Positions 1-6,078 of a stretch of 6,285 bases of DNA are shown here, piece after piece (positions within the stretch are counted from its first letter, which is position 1; each line of letters opens with the position of its first letter). The translations under genes were made by a program, and so were the position numbers. This stretch comes from Deltaproteobacteria bacterium (GTDB lineage: Bacteria > Desulfobacterota > Desulfarculia > Desulfarculales > Desulfarculaceae), in the NCBI GenBank assembly GCA_021815655.1, contig JAKAGJ010000140.1, positions 1 to 6,285 on the forward strand, given 5' to 3'. Under the pieces are notes generated by a model that was not told the origin of the DNA, ran no database searches, and worked only from the letters and a program-made list of their open reading frames with translations.

Positions 1-23
1 ACCATGCCCACGGACGGCAAGCC

Positions 24-53
24 AGGGCGGGCCGGGTTGTCCCGGCCCGCCCT
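24..53. terminator. Strong GC hairpin downstream of the zinc-ribbon gene
   Basis: A perfect 13-bp inverted repeat (24-36 with 41-53) encloses the loop TTGT, and it starts 7 nt beyond the stop codon of the minus-strand gene at 61-303. Neither side has a real T-tract: the plus side reads CTTTGG and the minus side GGCTTGCC. It may be a weak or bidirectional terminator, or an mRNA 3'-end stabilising hairpin. A plus-strand gene ending before the window could also use it. Confidence 0.6.
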
Positions 54-60
54 CTTTGGT

Positions 61-303
61 CTACGACGCAGGCCCCAGCTTGGCCTCGGCCGCCTTGAAG
101 CGGGCGATCTCCTCCGGACTGGTGTTGCACAGGTTGAGGGGGCCACCCAGGTGCACGTAGGTGCCATCCACGAACAAGTAGGTGCCGCCACAGGCGCAAG
201 GCCCCGCCTCCTCGCCGTGGATATGCATGGTCTCGTCGCTGATGTATACGTCCGAGCGGCGGACGTCACCGCATTTGTTGCATATGGCCGGTATGTGGGG
301 CAT
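61..303 (-). CDS. Small zinc-ribbon protein, 80 aa, function unknown
   Basis: The protein begins MPHIPAICNKCG. It has two cysteine knuckles, C8-x-x-C11 and C36-x-C38-G-G, then a 'DGTY' segment (46-49) and a short helical tail (about 62-75). This matches in outline a widespread family of small bacterial proteins of the form MPH-P-x-C-x-x-C ... GPC-x-x-CGG ... DG-x-Y, from memory rather than a search. The second knuckle here is CxC instead of the usual CxxC. Zinc binding is inferred from the cysteines; no enzymatic residues are evident and it is predicted cytosolic. The start at 303 is chosen because AAGGAG lies 7 nt upstream. An in-frame ATG at 342 would add 13 unconserved-looking residues inside a leader hairpin and has no comparable ribosome-binding site. 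It is probably monocistronic. Confidence 0.82.
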   Translation of the reverse strand: MPHIPAICNKCGDVRRSDVYISDETMHIHGEEAGPCACGGTYLFVDGTYVHLGGPLNLCNTSPEEIARFKAAEAKLGPAS

Positions 304-333
304 GGGACACTCCTTGGGTGAAAACGTGGTGAA

Positions 334-352
334 GCCACCCATGGCGGGTGGC
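334..352 (-). other. Leader hairpin upstream of the zinc-ribbon gene
   Basis: A 7-bp perfect stem (334-340 GCCACCC with 346-352 GGGTGGC) has a 5-nt loop. It sits about 30 nt upstream of the chosen start and at the predicted 5' end of the mRNA. Read on the minus strand it is followed by TTCACCACGTTTTC, so it might alternatively be a poor terminator for the gene ending at 507. Role uncertain. Confidence 0.4.
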
Positions 353-360
353 CTAGTTGA

Positions 361-388
361 AAGATAGGATTTCCAGCGGCGAAGGCAA
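361..388 (-). promoter_or_regulatory. Possible sigma-70 promoter of the zinc-ribbon gene
   Basis: Read on the minus strand: TTGCCT (383-388) as -35, a 16-nt spacer, and TATCTT (361-366) as -10. Each hexamer matches consensus at 4 of 6 positions. The transcript would start near 353-355, right at the leader hairpin. The match is only moderate. Confidence 0.35.
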
Positions 389-448
389 GGGTGAGGAAGA
401 TAAGAGATCAGGAAAAGGGATGGGCCGAGGTTGGATAGGGGCTACCCT

Positions 449-474
449 CGTCTGGCCTAAGTCAGTACCAGACG
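449..474. repeat. Inverted repeat downstream of the DcrB-like gene
   Basis: CGTCTGG (449-455) and CCAGACG (468-474) form a 7-bp perfect stem with a 12-nt loop, 33 nt beyond the stop of the gene at 507-1139. No T-run follows on either strand, so it is recorded as an inverted repeat rather than an intrinsic terminator. It is the best candidate in this gap for a 3'-end structure of that gene. Confidence 0.35.
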
Positions 475-506
475 CGTGTGGGCAGGGCTGGCGGATCAGC
501 GGCGGT

Positions 507-1139
507 TCAGGCTTCGATGAACTTGAAAGAGTTCATGATTTCCTGCAAGCCGCCGAACAAGCCCTTGCTCAAATCCGACAAGGGCACGTAACTGGCGGTC
601 ACGGTATAGAGCATGCCGGTCACCAGGTACTGCTGCTGCACCTGATACATGGTGCCCGTTAAGTGGGGCTGAGAGGAAATCAGCACCCCGCTTTGATGGA
701 TATTGTCGATATGTATGTCAGCCGCGTCCAGGGTGACACCAGCCTTGCGCAGCATGACTTCCGATAATCTGACCATCTCTTCGATGTTGGTGTAATCGCC
801 AACGCTTTCCACGGTGACATTAACGTTGGGCCGGAACAGTCTAAATATTTTCTTGGAAAATATGATAATGGGCATGGCGCGGGTGGGCAGGTTGAATTCC
901 GGCCCCATGGAGGCCAGGAAGGCCGTGGAGGGCCGCCAAAACTCCCAGTCATCATCAGGTATGGCGATGCTGAATTTGTAATCCTTGGAATAGTAGGTCC
1001 GCTCCGAGATGCCATCGTTGTTTTCCAAGGTTGCCAGAGTCTTAGGCGGTTTGAGCAACTTCCATATTTCCTTGCCCGCCTGGATCACCCCGGGCAAAGC
1101 CTGGAAGACGCCGACCGCAGTCTCGATGTAGCCGTTCAT
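507..1139 (-). CDS. DcrB/PsbP-like (DUF1795-type) protein, 210 aa
   Basis: Residues 1-35 form a likely amphipathic helix with no signal peptide or lipobox. The rest has the outline of the PsbP/DcrB fold: a 'YKFSIAIPDDDWEFW' strand and turn (54-68), 'PNVNVTVESV' (104-113), a helix (118-133), then strands 'YQVQQQYLV' and 'LYTVTASYV' and the C-terminal helix/strand 'IMNSFKFIE' (201-209), which resembles the SF-x-F ending common in this fold. Proteins of this group are small accessory or phage/secretion-related factors with no known catalytic residues, and I cannot assign a function. The start at 1139 has a strong ribosome-binding site (GGGGGAGG, about 6 nt upstream). It appears to be transcribed alone: the upstream gene ends with a terminator at about 1345. 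Family assignment is by pattern recognition only. Confidence 0.82.
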   Translation of the reverse strand: MNGYIETAVGVFQALPGVIQAGKEIWKLLKPPKTLATLENNDGISERTYYSKDYKFSIAIPDDDWEFWRPSTAFLASMGPEFNLPTRAMPIIIFSKKIFRLFRPNVNVTVESVGDYTNIEEMVRLSEVMLRKAGVTLDAADIHIDNIHQSGVLISSQPHLTGTMYQVQQQYLVTGMLYTVTASYVPLSDLSKGLFGGLQEIMNSFKFIEA

Positions 1140-1344
1140 GTTTATCCTCCCCCATAATGCGCACAGATTAGCAGGGCGTCAGGTATTATTTTCCGCCAGG
1201 CCCGCGGGCTAATGTGCCGCCCCAGCGGAATTGACCGCGGGCTGTCATGGCGCGCCGGCGACGTCAGCGCGCGGACGACATTTCCTCCCCCAACAGCATA
1301 CACAATGTGCCAATACCTCGGCAAGACGCCAAGCGACCCCGCCC
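1140..1344. other. Intergenic upstream region of the DcrB-like gene
   Basis: No gene is seen. The region must carry the promoter of the minus-strand gene at 507-1139, but no strong sigma-70 pair stands out. It contains the 10-bp palindrome GCCCGCGGGC (1200-1209), and its core CCGCGGGCT recurs directly at 1202-1210 and 1236-1244, 34 bp apart. These could be a protein-binding site, or simply GC-rich coincidence. Confidence 0.35.
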
Positions 1345-1380
1345 CCCAAAAGAATCCGGCCGCCCCCCAGGGAGCGGCCG
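1345..1380 (-). terminator. Intrinsic terminator of the repeat-protein gene
   Basis: Read on the minus strand, a 7-bp stem (CGGCCGC 1374-1380 with GCGGCCG 1357-1363, 10-nt loop) begins 10 nt past the stop codon and is followed by GATTCTTTT. This is a normal rho-independent arrangement. Confidence 0.72.
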
Positions 1381-1389
1381 TGCCTGCTG

Positions 1390-1971
1390 CTAGGGCAGCG
1401 GTTCGACGACCACGCCCGGCGGCGGATCCACCACCACGTAGCCGCCGGGGGCCTGCTGGTAGTACACGCCCTCGTAGCTGTAGTAGGTCAGCCCGCCGAT
1501 CACCAGGGCCGCGAAGCCAATGGGCAGGGCCGCCAGCAAAAAGCCTCGCGGCGGGCGCACCGCGTAGTAGTAGCCATCGGCGTGCCGGTTGTAGTAGCGC
1601 CCGTGATGATAATAATAGTTCCTGCCGTGGGTATGGTAACGCTGGTAGCCGTGGGGCAGATTATGCACACGGTGATAGCTGGGCCGGTAATGGCCGGGCC
1701 TGGCGTGGCTGGGCCGCTGGTGGCTGGGCCGTTGTTGGCTGACCCGCCGCTGGCTGGGCCGTTGCTGGCTGACCCGCCGCTGGCTGGACCGCTGCGGACT
1801 CACCCTGTGCTGGCTGGGCCGGCTCTGGCTCACCCTGCCCTGGCCACCCCCGCCCTTGCGGTGTTGCTGGTCTGCCAGGGCCAGGCCAGGCGTGGCCAGG
1901 CAAAAAATCAGCAGCAGGCACAATCCCCAATAAAGCCTACGCACTAGACTTGGACCACTAACTATGGCCAT
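1390..1971 (-). CDS. Secreted pentapeptide-repeat, Tyr/His-rich protein (DUF6515-like C-terminus), 193 aa
   Basis: An N-terminal signal peptide is clear: Arg-Arg at 11-12, a hydrophobic core at about 13-30, and an ALA|DQ cleavage site after residue 33. After a short Gly-rich linker come about 11 pentapeptides of the form S-x-x-R-[P/V] (about 48-102), highly basic and rich in Gln, Ser and Arg. Residues 103-137 are Tyr/His-rich. The C-terminal part (about 142-182), with 'IGGLTYYSYEGVYYQQ' and 'GGYVVVDPP', resembles the DUF6515 motif of small exported proteins. The stretch at 144-162 is hydrophobic and could be a membrane segment, though in this family it is normally part of the domain. No catalytic residues are evident. 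It is probably periplasmic or surface-located, perhaps wall- or polymer-associated (inference). The ATG at 1971 is preferred because GGAG lies 8 nt upstream; a GTG 9 codons further in lacks a ribosome-binding site. Confidence 0.8.
   Translation of the reverse strand: MAIVSGPSLVRRLYWGLCLLLIFCLATPGLALADQQHRKGGGGQGRVSQSRPSQHRVSPQRSSQRRVSQQRPSQRRVSQQRPSHQRPSHARPGHYRPSYHRVHNLPHGYQRYHTHGRNYYYHHGRYYNRHADGYYYAVRPPRGFLLAALPIGFAALVIGGLTYYSYEGVYYQQAPGGYVVVDPPPGVVVEPLP
1721..1840. repeat. 30-bp tandem repeat inside the secreted protein gene
   Basis: Four consecutive 30-bp units (1721-1750, 1751-1780, 1781-1810, 1811-1840) all begin TGGCTGG. The first two differ at only one base (29/30); the others are more degenerate. 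Each unit encodes two pentapeptides, so copy-number change keeps the reading frame. Confidence 0.85.
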
Positions 1972-2232
1972 AACCCCATCTCCAGATAAGTGTTATCAGC
2001 CCCAGCAGGCCACAGGCCCACGCCAGCGTCGCTGACGCAATTAGTCGCCAATTAATAGTGCCGTGACAGTATCTTATGACAATCGGTCAACTTTTAACCA
2101 AGCTTAATTGCCTACTTACTCCCGAGCTTAAGTTCAACTTACGACAAGCCAGGATAACTTGGCAAGGAATTACGGCGTGGACGGGTGGCCCATGGCCTTT
2201 GCGGAGCGACGTTGCCGGCGTCAGGCAGCCTT
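1972..2232. other. Intergenic region, AT-richer, upstream of the repeat protein
   Basis: No convincing gene is seen on either strand. The stretch is noticeably more AT-rich than its flanks at about 2040-2165 and probably holds the promoter of the minus-strand gene at 1971. The best candidate is TTGTCA (minus strand, about 2080) upstream of TATTAA (about 2052), but the 19-nt spacing is long. It also holds small inverted repeats, GCGTC-gct-GACGC (near 2026-2038) and AAGTT-c-AACTT (near 2130-2140), which might be operators. Confidence 0.35.
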
Positions 2233-2235
2233 CTG

Positions 2236-2274
2236 ATAAAAAGGCCCGGCCACCCAGGGTTGGGCGGCCGGGCC
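2236..2274 (-). terminator. aspC: Intrinsic terminator of the aminotransferase gene
   Basis: On the minus strand a 9-bp perfect GC stem (2266-2274 with 2243-2251), extended past one mismatch by three more G-C pairs, is followed directly by TTTTTATC. It begins 24 nt after the stop codon at 2299. This is a textbook rho-independent terminator. Confidence 0.9.
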
Positions 2275-2298
2275 GTGGGGCTTAGGAGTTTGGCGCGG

Positions 2299-3492
<1,194 letters not shown>

Positions 3493-3569
3493 GGTCTCTC
3501 CTGCCTCCAGGGGCCACGAGGCCTCCCGGGGATGTGGGGTTGAACAATCAGACACAAACAGCGGTGGAT

Positions 3570-3598
3570 TAAATACCTGTAACCAACGGGTTTGTCAA
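3570..3598 (-). promoter_or_regulatory. aspC: Sigma-70 promoter of the aminotransferase gene
   Basis: On the minus strand a perfect -35 TTGACA (3593-3598), a 17-nt spacer and a -10 TATTTA (3570-3575) are seen. The transcript would start near 3563, giving a leader of about 70 nt before the ATG at 3492. This also argues against the upstream ATG at 3555. Confidence 0.8.
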
Positions 3599-3636
3599 GC
3601 AGGCGGCTTAAGTCCCCGCATGAAGAACGGCGTCTC

Positions 3637-3650
3637 GATAGGAGCCTATC
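3637..3650. repeat. Short palindrome upstream of the aminotransferase promoter
   Basis: GATAGG-AG-CCTATC has 6-bp arms with a 2-nt spacer and lies about 40 bp upstream of the -35 box. This geometry fits an operator better than an RNA hairpin. Whether it regulates the aminotransferase or is a remnant of the PilZ gene 3' region is unknown. Confidence 0.35.
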
Positions 3651-3720
3651 TCACTGGTTAATGAGCCACGCTCCCGCCCCCTGAGGCGAGCACTCGTCCG
3701 ACCCGTTATGGGAGGCGAGG

Positions 3721-3741
3721 CACCGGCCCTATTCGCCGGTG
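3721..3741 (-). other. Hairpin spanning the PilZ gene stop codon
   Basis: CACCGGC (3721-3727) and GCCGGTG (3735-3741) form a 7-bp stem whose loop holds the TAG stop (3729-3731). No T-run follows on the minus strand, so it is not a clear intrinsic terminator. It is the only 3'-end structure seen for this gene. Confidence 0.4.
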
Positions 3742-4112
3742 ACCTCGAAGGCGGGGGTGGCGAATTCGCGCTCGGCGGCCTCGGGATCGGAGGCATTTAG
3801 TATGACCAGGTTGCGCAGGTGCATGTAGGTCTCGGCGTCCATGGACACGAAGTCAATGGCCGTGCCTTCGGGGTCCACGCGGATGATGCGCCCTTCCATG
3901 TGCAACACCGGCGCGCTCTCCTCCTCGCCCACCAGGTGCACGGTGAGGGTGCAGCCCTGACCGGCCTTGAGCGGCAGATCGCCGACCAGGTACAGGCCCT
4001 TGTGGCTCAGGTCCCGGCTTTCCACGTCCAACAGACGCGCGCCGGTGGCCTGCACATCGACGCGGGTGCGGAAGTTCACGCGGGTGCGGCGGCGGCGGTT
4101 GGATGAGTCCAT
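3729..4112 (-). CDS. Single-domain PilZ protein (putative c-di-GMP receptor), 127 aa
   Basis: Residues 6-11 (RRRRTR) supply the arginine motif of PilZ domains, R-x-x-x-R. Residues 34-39 (D-L-S-H-K-G) are the D/N-x-S-x-x-G motif that binds the second guanine of c-di-GMP. Together these two motifs predict a c-di-GMP-binding-competent domain. The rest follows the PilZ beta-barrel order, with strands around 53-60, 68-78 and 82-90, and then a C-terminal helix and an acidic tail (about 107-127). There is no attached output domain and no signal peptide, so it probably acts as a cytosolic adaptor whose partner is not in the window. The start at 4112 (MDSSNRRRRTRV) has GAGG 5 nt upstream. The ATG at 4127, five codons earlier, has no ribosome-binding site. 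Confidence 0.9.
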   Translation of the reverse strand: MDSSNRRRRTRVNFRTRVDVQATGARLLDVESRDLSHKGLYLVGDLPLKAGQGCTLTVHLVGEEESAPVLHMEGRIIRVDPEGTAIDFVSMDAETYMHLRNLVILNASDPEAAEREFATPAFEVTGE

Positions 4113-4155
4113 GGGAACCTCGGGCATGGGGTGACGACACGTGGCCTAATTTTGA

Positions 4156-4184
4156 AATATAGCAAGATTGTCACCGGCGCTCAA
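4156..4184 (-). promoter_or_regulatory. Sigma-70 promoter of the PilZ gene
   Basis: On the minus strand TTGAGC (4179-4184, 4/6), a 17-nt spacer and TATATT (4156-4161, 5/6) are seen. The start point would be near 4149, giving a short leader before 4112. It lies back-to-back with the thi4 promoter. Confidence 0.62.
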
Positions 4185-4209
4185 GCCATTGCCCCGCTTG
4201 GCCTGACTA

Positions 4210-4238
4210 TTGACAGACCGCCCCTCCGGGGGTTAAGT
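4210..4238 (+). promoter_or_regulatory. thi4: Probable promoter of the thi4 riboswitch unit
   Basis: A perfect -35 TTGACA (4210-4215) is followed, at a 17-nt spacer, by the weak -10 TTAAGT (4233-4238, 3/6). The start point would be near 4245, which leaves room for the whole aptamer downstream. Confidence 0.55.
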
Positions 4239-4256
4239 CTGGATGGCGTCTGTTCA

Positions 4257-4282
4257 GGCCCCGCCGCCGCGCCGGCGGGGCC
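4257..4282 (+). other. GC hairpin in the thi4 leader, upstream of the TPP aptamer
   Basis: GGCCCCGCCG (4257-4266) pairs perfectly with CGGCGGGGCC (4273-4282) around a 6-nt loop. It lies between the predicted transcription start and the aptamer. There is no T-run, so it is not a terminator. It may insulate the aptamer from upstream RNA or protect the 5' end (inference). Confidence 0.55.
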
Positions 4283-4301
4283 GGGAGCTGGCGCCCACAT
4301 A

Positions 4302-4393
4302 TTGCTGGGGGAGCTGGAAACGGCTGAGAGTACGCCCGGAGGTCGGGCGTTGACCCCTCGAACCTGTTGGGTAATTCCAACGCAGGGAAGCAT
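4302..4393 (+). promoter_or_regulatory. TPP riboswitch aptamer (THI element)
   Basis: Conserved blocks of the thiamin pyrophosphate aptamer occur in order: CTGAGAG (4324-4330), a P3 hairpin ACGCCCG/CGGGCGT (4332-4338 with 4344-4350), TGACCC (4351-4356), GAACCTG (4360-4366) and CGCAGGGAAG (4381-4390). P4/P5 can form from 4363-4370 with 4377-4386, and P1 from TGCT (4303-4306) with AGCA (4389-4392). It lies upstream of a thiamin-biosynthesis gene on the same strand, as expected. TPP binding should lower thi4 expression. Confidence 0.95.
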
Positions 4394-4415
4394 TCGCCAG
4401 GCCCAGCCATGCCAG

Positions 4416-4453
4416 GGGCCGGTTTCCCATGCGGAGGCCGGCCCGGTTTTTTT
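4416..4453 (+). terminator. Riboswitch-controlled intrinsic terminator (expression platform)
   Basis: A 12-bp stem (4416-4427 with 4433-4444, including two G-T wobbles) with the 5-nt loop CATGC is followed by GG and seven T (4447-4453). It stands between the TPP aptamer and the thi4 start. Its loop-proximal 5' half (4423-4433) is also complementary to 4381-4390 of the aptamer, which gives a mutually exclusive antiterminator. The arrangement fits transcriptional termination in the TPP-bound state. Confidence 0.85.
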
Positions 4454-4477
4454 CGGGCCAGCCGGAAAGGACTTTGC

Positions 4478-5260
4478 ATGCTGGACGAAACCATCATCAC
4501 CAGGGCCATCATTCAACGTTACATGGAAAAGCTGCAAGACCGTCTGGAGCTGGACGTGGCCATCGTGGGCGGCGGCCCGGCGGGCCTGGTGGCGGGCTAT
4601 TTCCTGGCCCGCGCCGGCTACAAGACGGCGCTGTTCGAGCGCAAGCTCTCCCTGGGCGGAGGCATGTGGGGCGGTGGCATGATGTTCAACGAGATCGTGG
4701 TGCAGGATCAGGCCAAGCGCATCTTGGATGAGATGGGCGTGGCCAGCCGGGAGTTTGAGCCTGGCTACCACACCGCCGACAGCGTGCTTTGCGCCAGCAC
4801 CCTGTGCTCGGCGGCCTGCCGGGCCGGACTGACCATCTTCAACCTGGTGAGCATGGAGGACGTGATGGTGCGCGACCAGCGGGTGGTGGGCTTGGTCATC
4901 AACTGGTCGGCGGTGGAGATGGCCCGCCTGCACGTGGACCCCTTGACCATCCGCGCCCGCTACACCATCGACGCCACCGGCCACGCCGCCGAGGTGGTGC
5001 GGGTCATCGCGCGCAAGGTGGACGCCGAACTCTTCACCAAGACCGGCGGCGTGGTGGGCGAGCGTTCGCTGTGGGCCGAGGTGGCCGAGAGCCACACCCT
5101 GAACAACACCCGCGAGGCCTTCCCCGGCGTCTTCACCGCCGGCATGTGCTCTAACGCCACCTTCGGCTCCTACCGCATGGGGCCGGTGTTCGGCGGCATG
5201 CTGCTCTCGGGCGAGAAGGCGGCCCAGATGGTGGCCGAGCGGCTGAAGGCCGAGAAGTAA
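4478..5260 (+). CDS. thi4: Thi4 family ADP-thiazole synthase, probably sulfide-dependent, 260 aa
   Basis: This enzyme makes the adenylated thiazole precursor of thiamin from NAD, glycine and sulfur. A dinucleotide-binding motif (G31-G32-G33-P-A-G36) follows strand 'LDVAIV', with the acidic end of the next strand at Glu54-Arg55. Gly-rich 'LGGGMWGGG' (59-67) and C-terminal '[17 protein letters not shown]' (233-249) are hallmarks of the Thi4 family. At the position of the yeast suicide cysteine this protein has His152 ('[10 protein letters not shown]'), the archaeal-type variant that takes sulfur from sulfide and turns over repeatedly. The usual His-Gly motif near residue 229 appears to be Phe-Gly ('[10 protein letters not shown]'). 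The start at 4478 has AAGGA 6 nt upstream and lies beyond the riboswitch terminator. The frame is open back to 4367, but that part lies in the riboswitch. Regulation is by TPP. No other thi gene is in the window. Confidence 0.95.
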   Translation: MLDETIITRAIIQRYMEKLQDRLELDVAIVGGGPAGLVAGYFLARAGYKTALFERKLSLGGGMWGGGMMFNEIVVQDQAKRILDEMGVASREFEPGYHTADSVLCASTLCSAACRAGLTIFNLVSMEDVMVRDQRVVGLVINWSAVEMARLHVDPLTIRARYTIDATGHAAEVVRVIARKVDAELFTKTGGVVGERSLWAEVAESHTLNNTREAFPGVFTAGMCSNATFGSYRMGPVFGGMLLSGEKAAQMVAERLKAEK

Positions 5261-5275
5261 GAGAAAGATGTAGGG

Positions 5276-5311
5276 AAAAAAGGGAAGGCGGGCCCGCGCG
5301 GGGGCCTGCCT
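5276..5311 (-). terminator. Terminator of the TPR-YbjQ gene, possibly shared with thi4
   Basis: A 10-bp stem (5286-5295 with 5302-5311, one G-T pair) has a 6-nt loop. On the minus strand it is followed by TCCC and six T (5276-5281), a good intrinsic terminator 49 nt past the stop at 5360. On the plus strand it starts 26 nt after the thi4 stop but is followed only by AAACTCTTAA, so it would end thi4 transcripts poorly. It separates two convergent genes. Confidence 0.75.
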
Positions 5312-5359
5312 AAACTCTTAATGCCAAAAATTTTTCGAGAAGGATATCTAATCAATGAT

Positions 5360-5950
5360 TTATTTTGTAGCGCATTGCGTTTCTTGGACAAGTTGATCGG
5401 AAGCTATTTCTTCTACTATTACGGCTGTGCCTGTTGTGGCAATAAATAGCATTGATTTCATTTTTCCTGAAAACTCACTGTAATTAAGCCTTATTCCCAC
5501 AACGGCATTGGCTCCCAGGTTCAAGGCTTCCCGTTGTATTTCTTTCAAACAAAAGTCTTTGGCTGCTTTCAGGGTGTCCTGTGTGGTTTGACTCCTGCCC
5601 CCAAAAAAATCAGTAAGCGCTACAAACAAATCCTCTAATATATGCATACCAAAAGCACATTCGGAGGAAACGATTCCTATATGTTTAATTATGCGATAAT
5701 TTGATAGTTCGTTGGTTGTAGATAATAATATATCATCAGGATTTTGTTCTAGACTTCTAGCTGCTATTTTTCTGATTTCGTATGGGGTTAATTGTTCAAT
5801 GTTTTTTATTTGAGTTTTTGCATATTCGGCCTCCTTACTATCCGGGAATAACCTTACGATTTCATTATATATGCTTAGCGCCTTCTCTGGGTTGGATTTC
5901 TTATACTGCAGGTCGTATGCTTCTCTATATAAACGCTCATGGGTTTTCAT
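5360..5950 (-). CDS. YbjQ/UPF0145 domain protein with TPR-like N-terminus, 196 aa, AT-rich
   Basis: Residues 5-50 have the pattern of a tetratricopeptide repeat ('EKALSIYNEIVRLFPDSKEAEYAK'-like, cut here by position 22-45). Residues about 73-180 match the YbjQ/UPF0145 (DUF74) domain: a start strand 'DILLSTTNEL', 'GIVSSECAFG' (92-101), 'FFGGRS' (115-120), 'LGANAVVGI' (145-153) and 'ATTGTAV' (171-177). YbjQ proteins form oligomeric rings of unknown function; most are about 105 aa, so the N-terminal TPR-like addition is unusual. The reading frame is intact. Sampled 60-base lines here have 22 and 18 G+C, against 41 in a thi4 line, so the gene was probably acquired from a low-GC source. The ATG at 5950 has only a weak GAAG ribosome-binding site 8 nt upstream. 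Confidence 0.85.
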   Translation of the reverse strand: MKTHERLYREAYDLQYKKSNPEKALSIYNEIVRLFPDSKEAEYAKTQIKNIEQLTPYEIRKIAARSLEQNPDDILLSTTNELSNYRIIKHIGIVSSECAFGMHILEDLFVALTDFFGGRSQTTQDTLKAAKDFCLKEIQREALNLGANAVVGIRLNYSEFSGKMKSMLFIATTGTAVIVEEIASDQLVQETQCATK

Positions 5951-6078
5951 ATGAAATGCTTCTTTTTGTTGTTAAGTAAAGCAATTAACCTCACCCCATC
6001 AAGGGCTGCCACGCCAGACTATTCCCCTAATAGATCATTTTCCAACATAGACATCATGGACTGACTACCCTGAGCTAT

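Noticed and set aside
1296..1313. Sigma-54-like sequence TTGGCAC...TATGCT on the minus strand
   Set aside because: The GG and GC elements are 12 nt apart rather than the required 10.
1142..1324. 60-codon minus-strand frame just upstream of the DcrB-like gene
   Set aside because: It has a TTG start without a ribosome-binding site and no recognisable features. It lies in the expected promoter region.
1721..1840. CRISPR-like 30-bp repeat array
   Set aside because: The repeats are directly adjacent with no spacers, are in frame in a coding sequence, and no cas gene is near.
1231..1947. Plus-strand open frame of 238 codons opposite the repeat protein
   Set aside because: Its 'AGPLLADPPLAGP' repeats are only the reverse reading of the tandem repeat. 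The minus frame has a signal peptide, ribosome-binding site and terminator.
3599..3720. Possible tRNA or small structured RNA between the PilZ and aminotransferase genes
   Set aside because: No cloverleaf, T-loop consensus or CCA end could be drawn; only short palindromes are present.
4367..4477. Upstream extension of thi4 by 37 codons
   Set aside because: The extension lies inside the aptamer and terminator and has no ribosome-binding site. The family N-terminus begins at 4478.
4181..5095. Minus-strand open frame of 304 codons opposite thi4 and the riboswitch
   Set aside because: It covers the riboswitch and the antisense of thi4; the His/Ala-rich translation has no recognisable domain.
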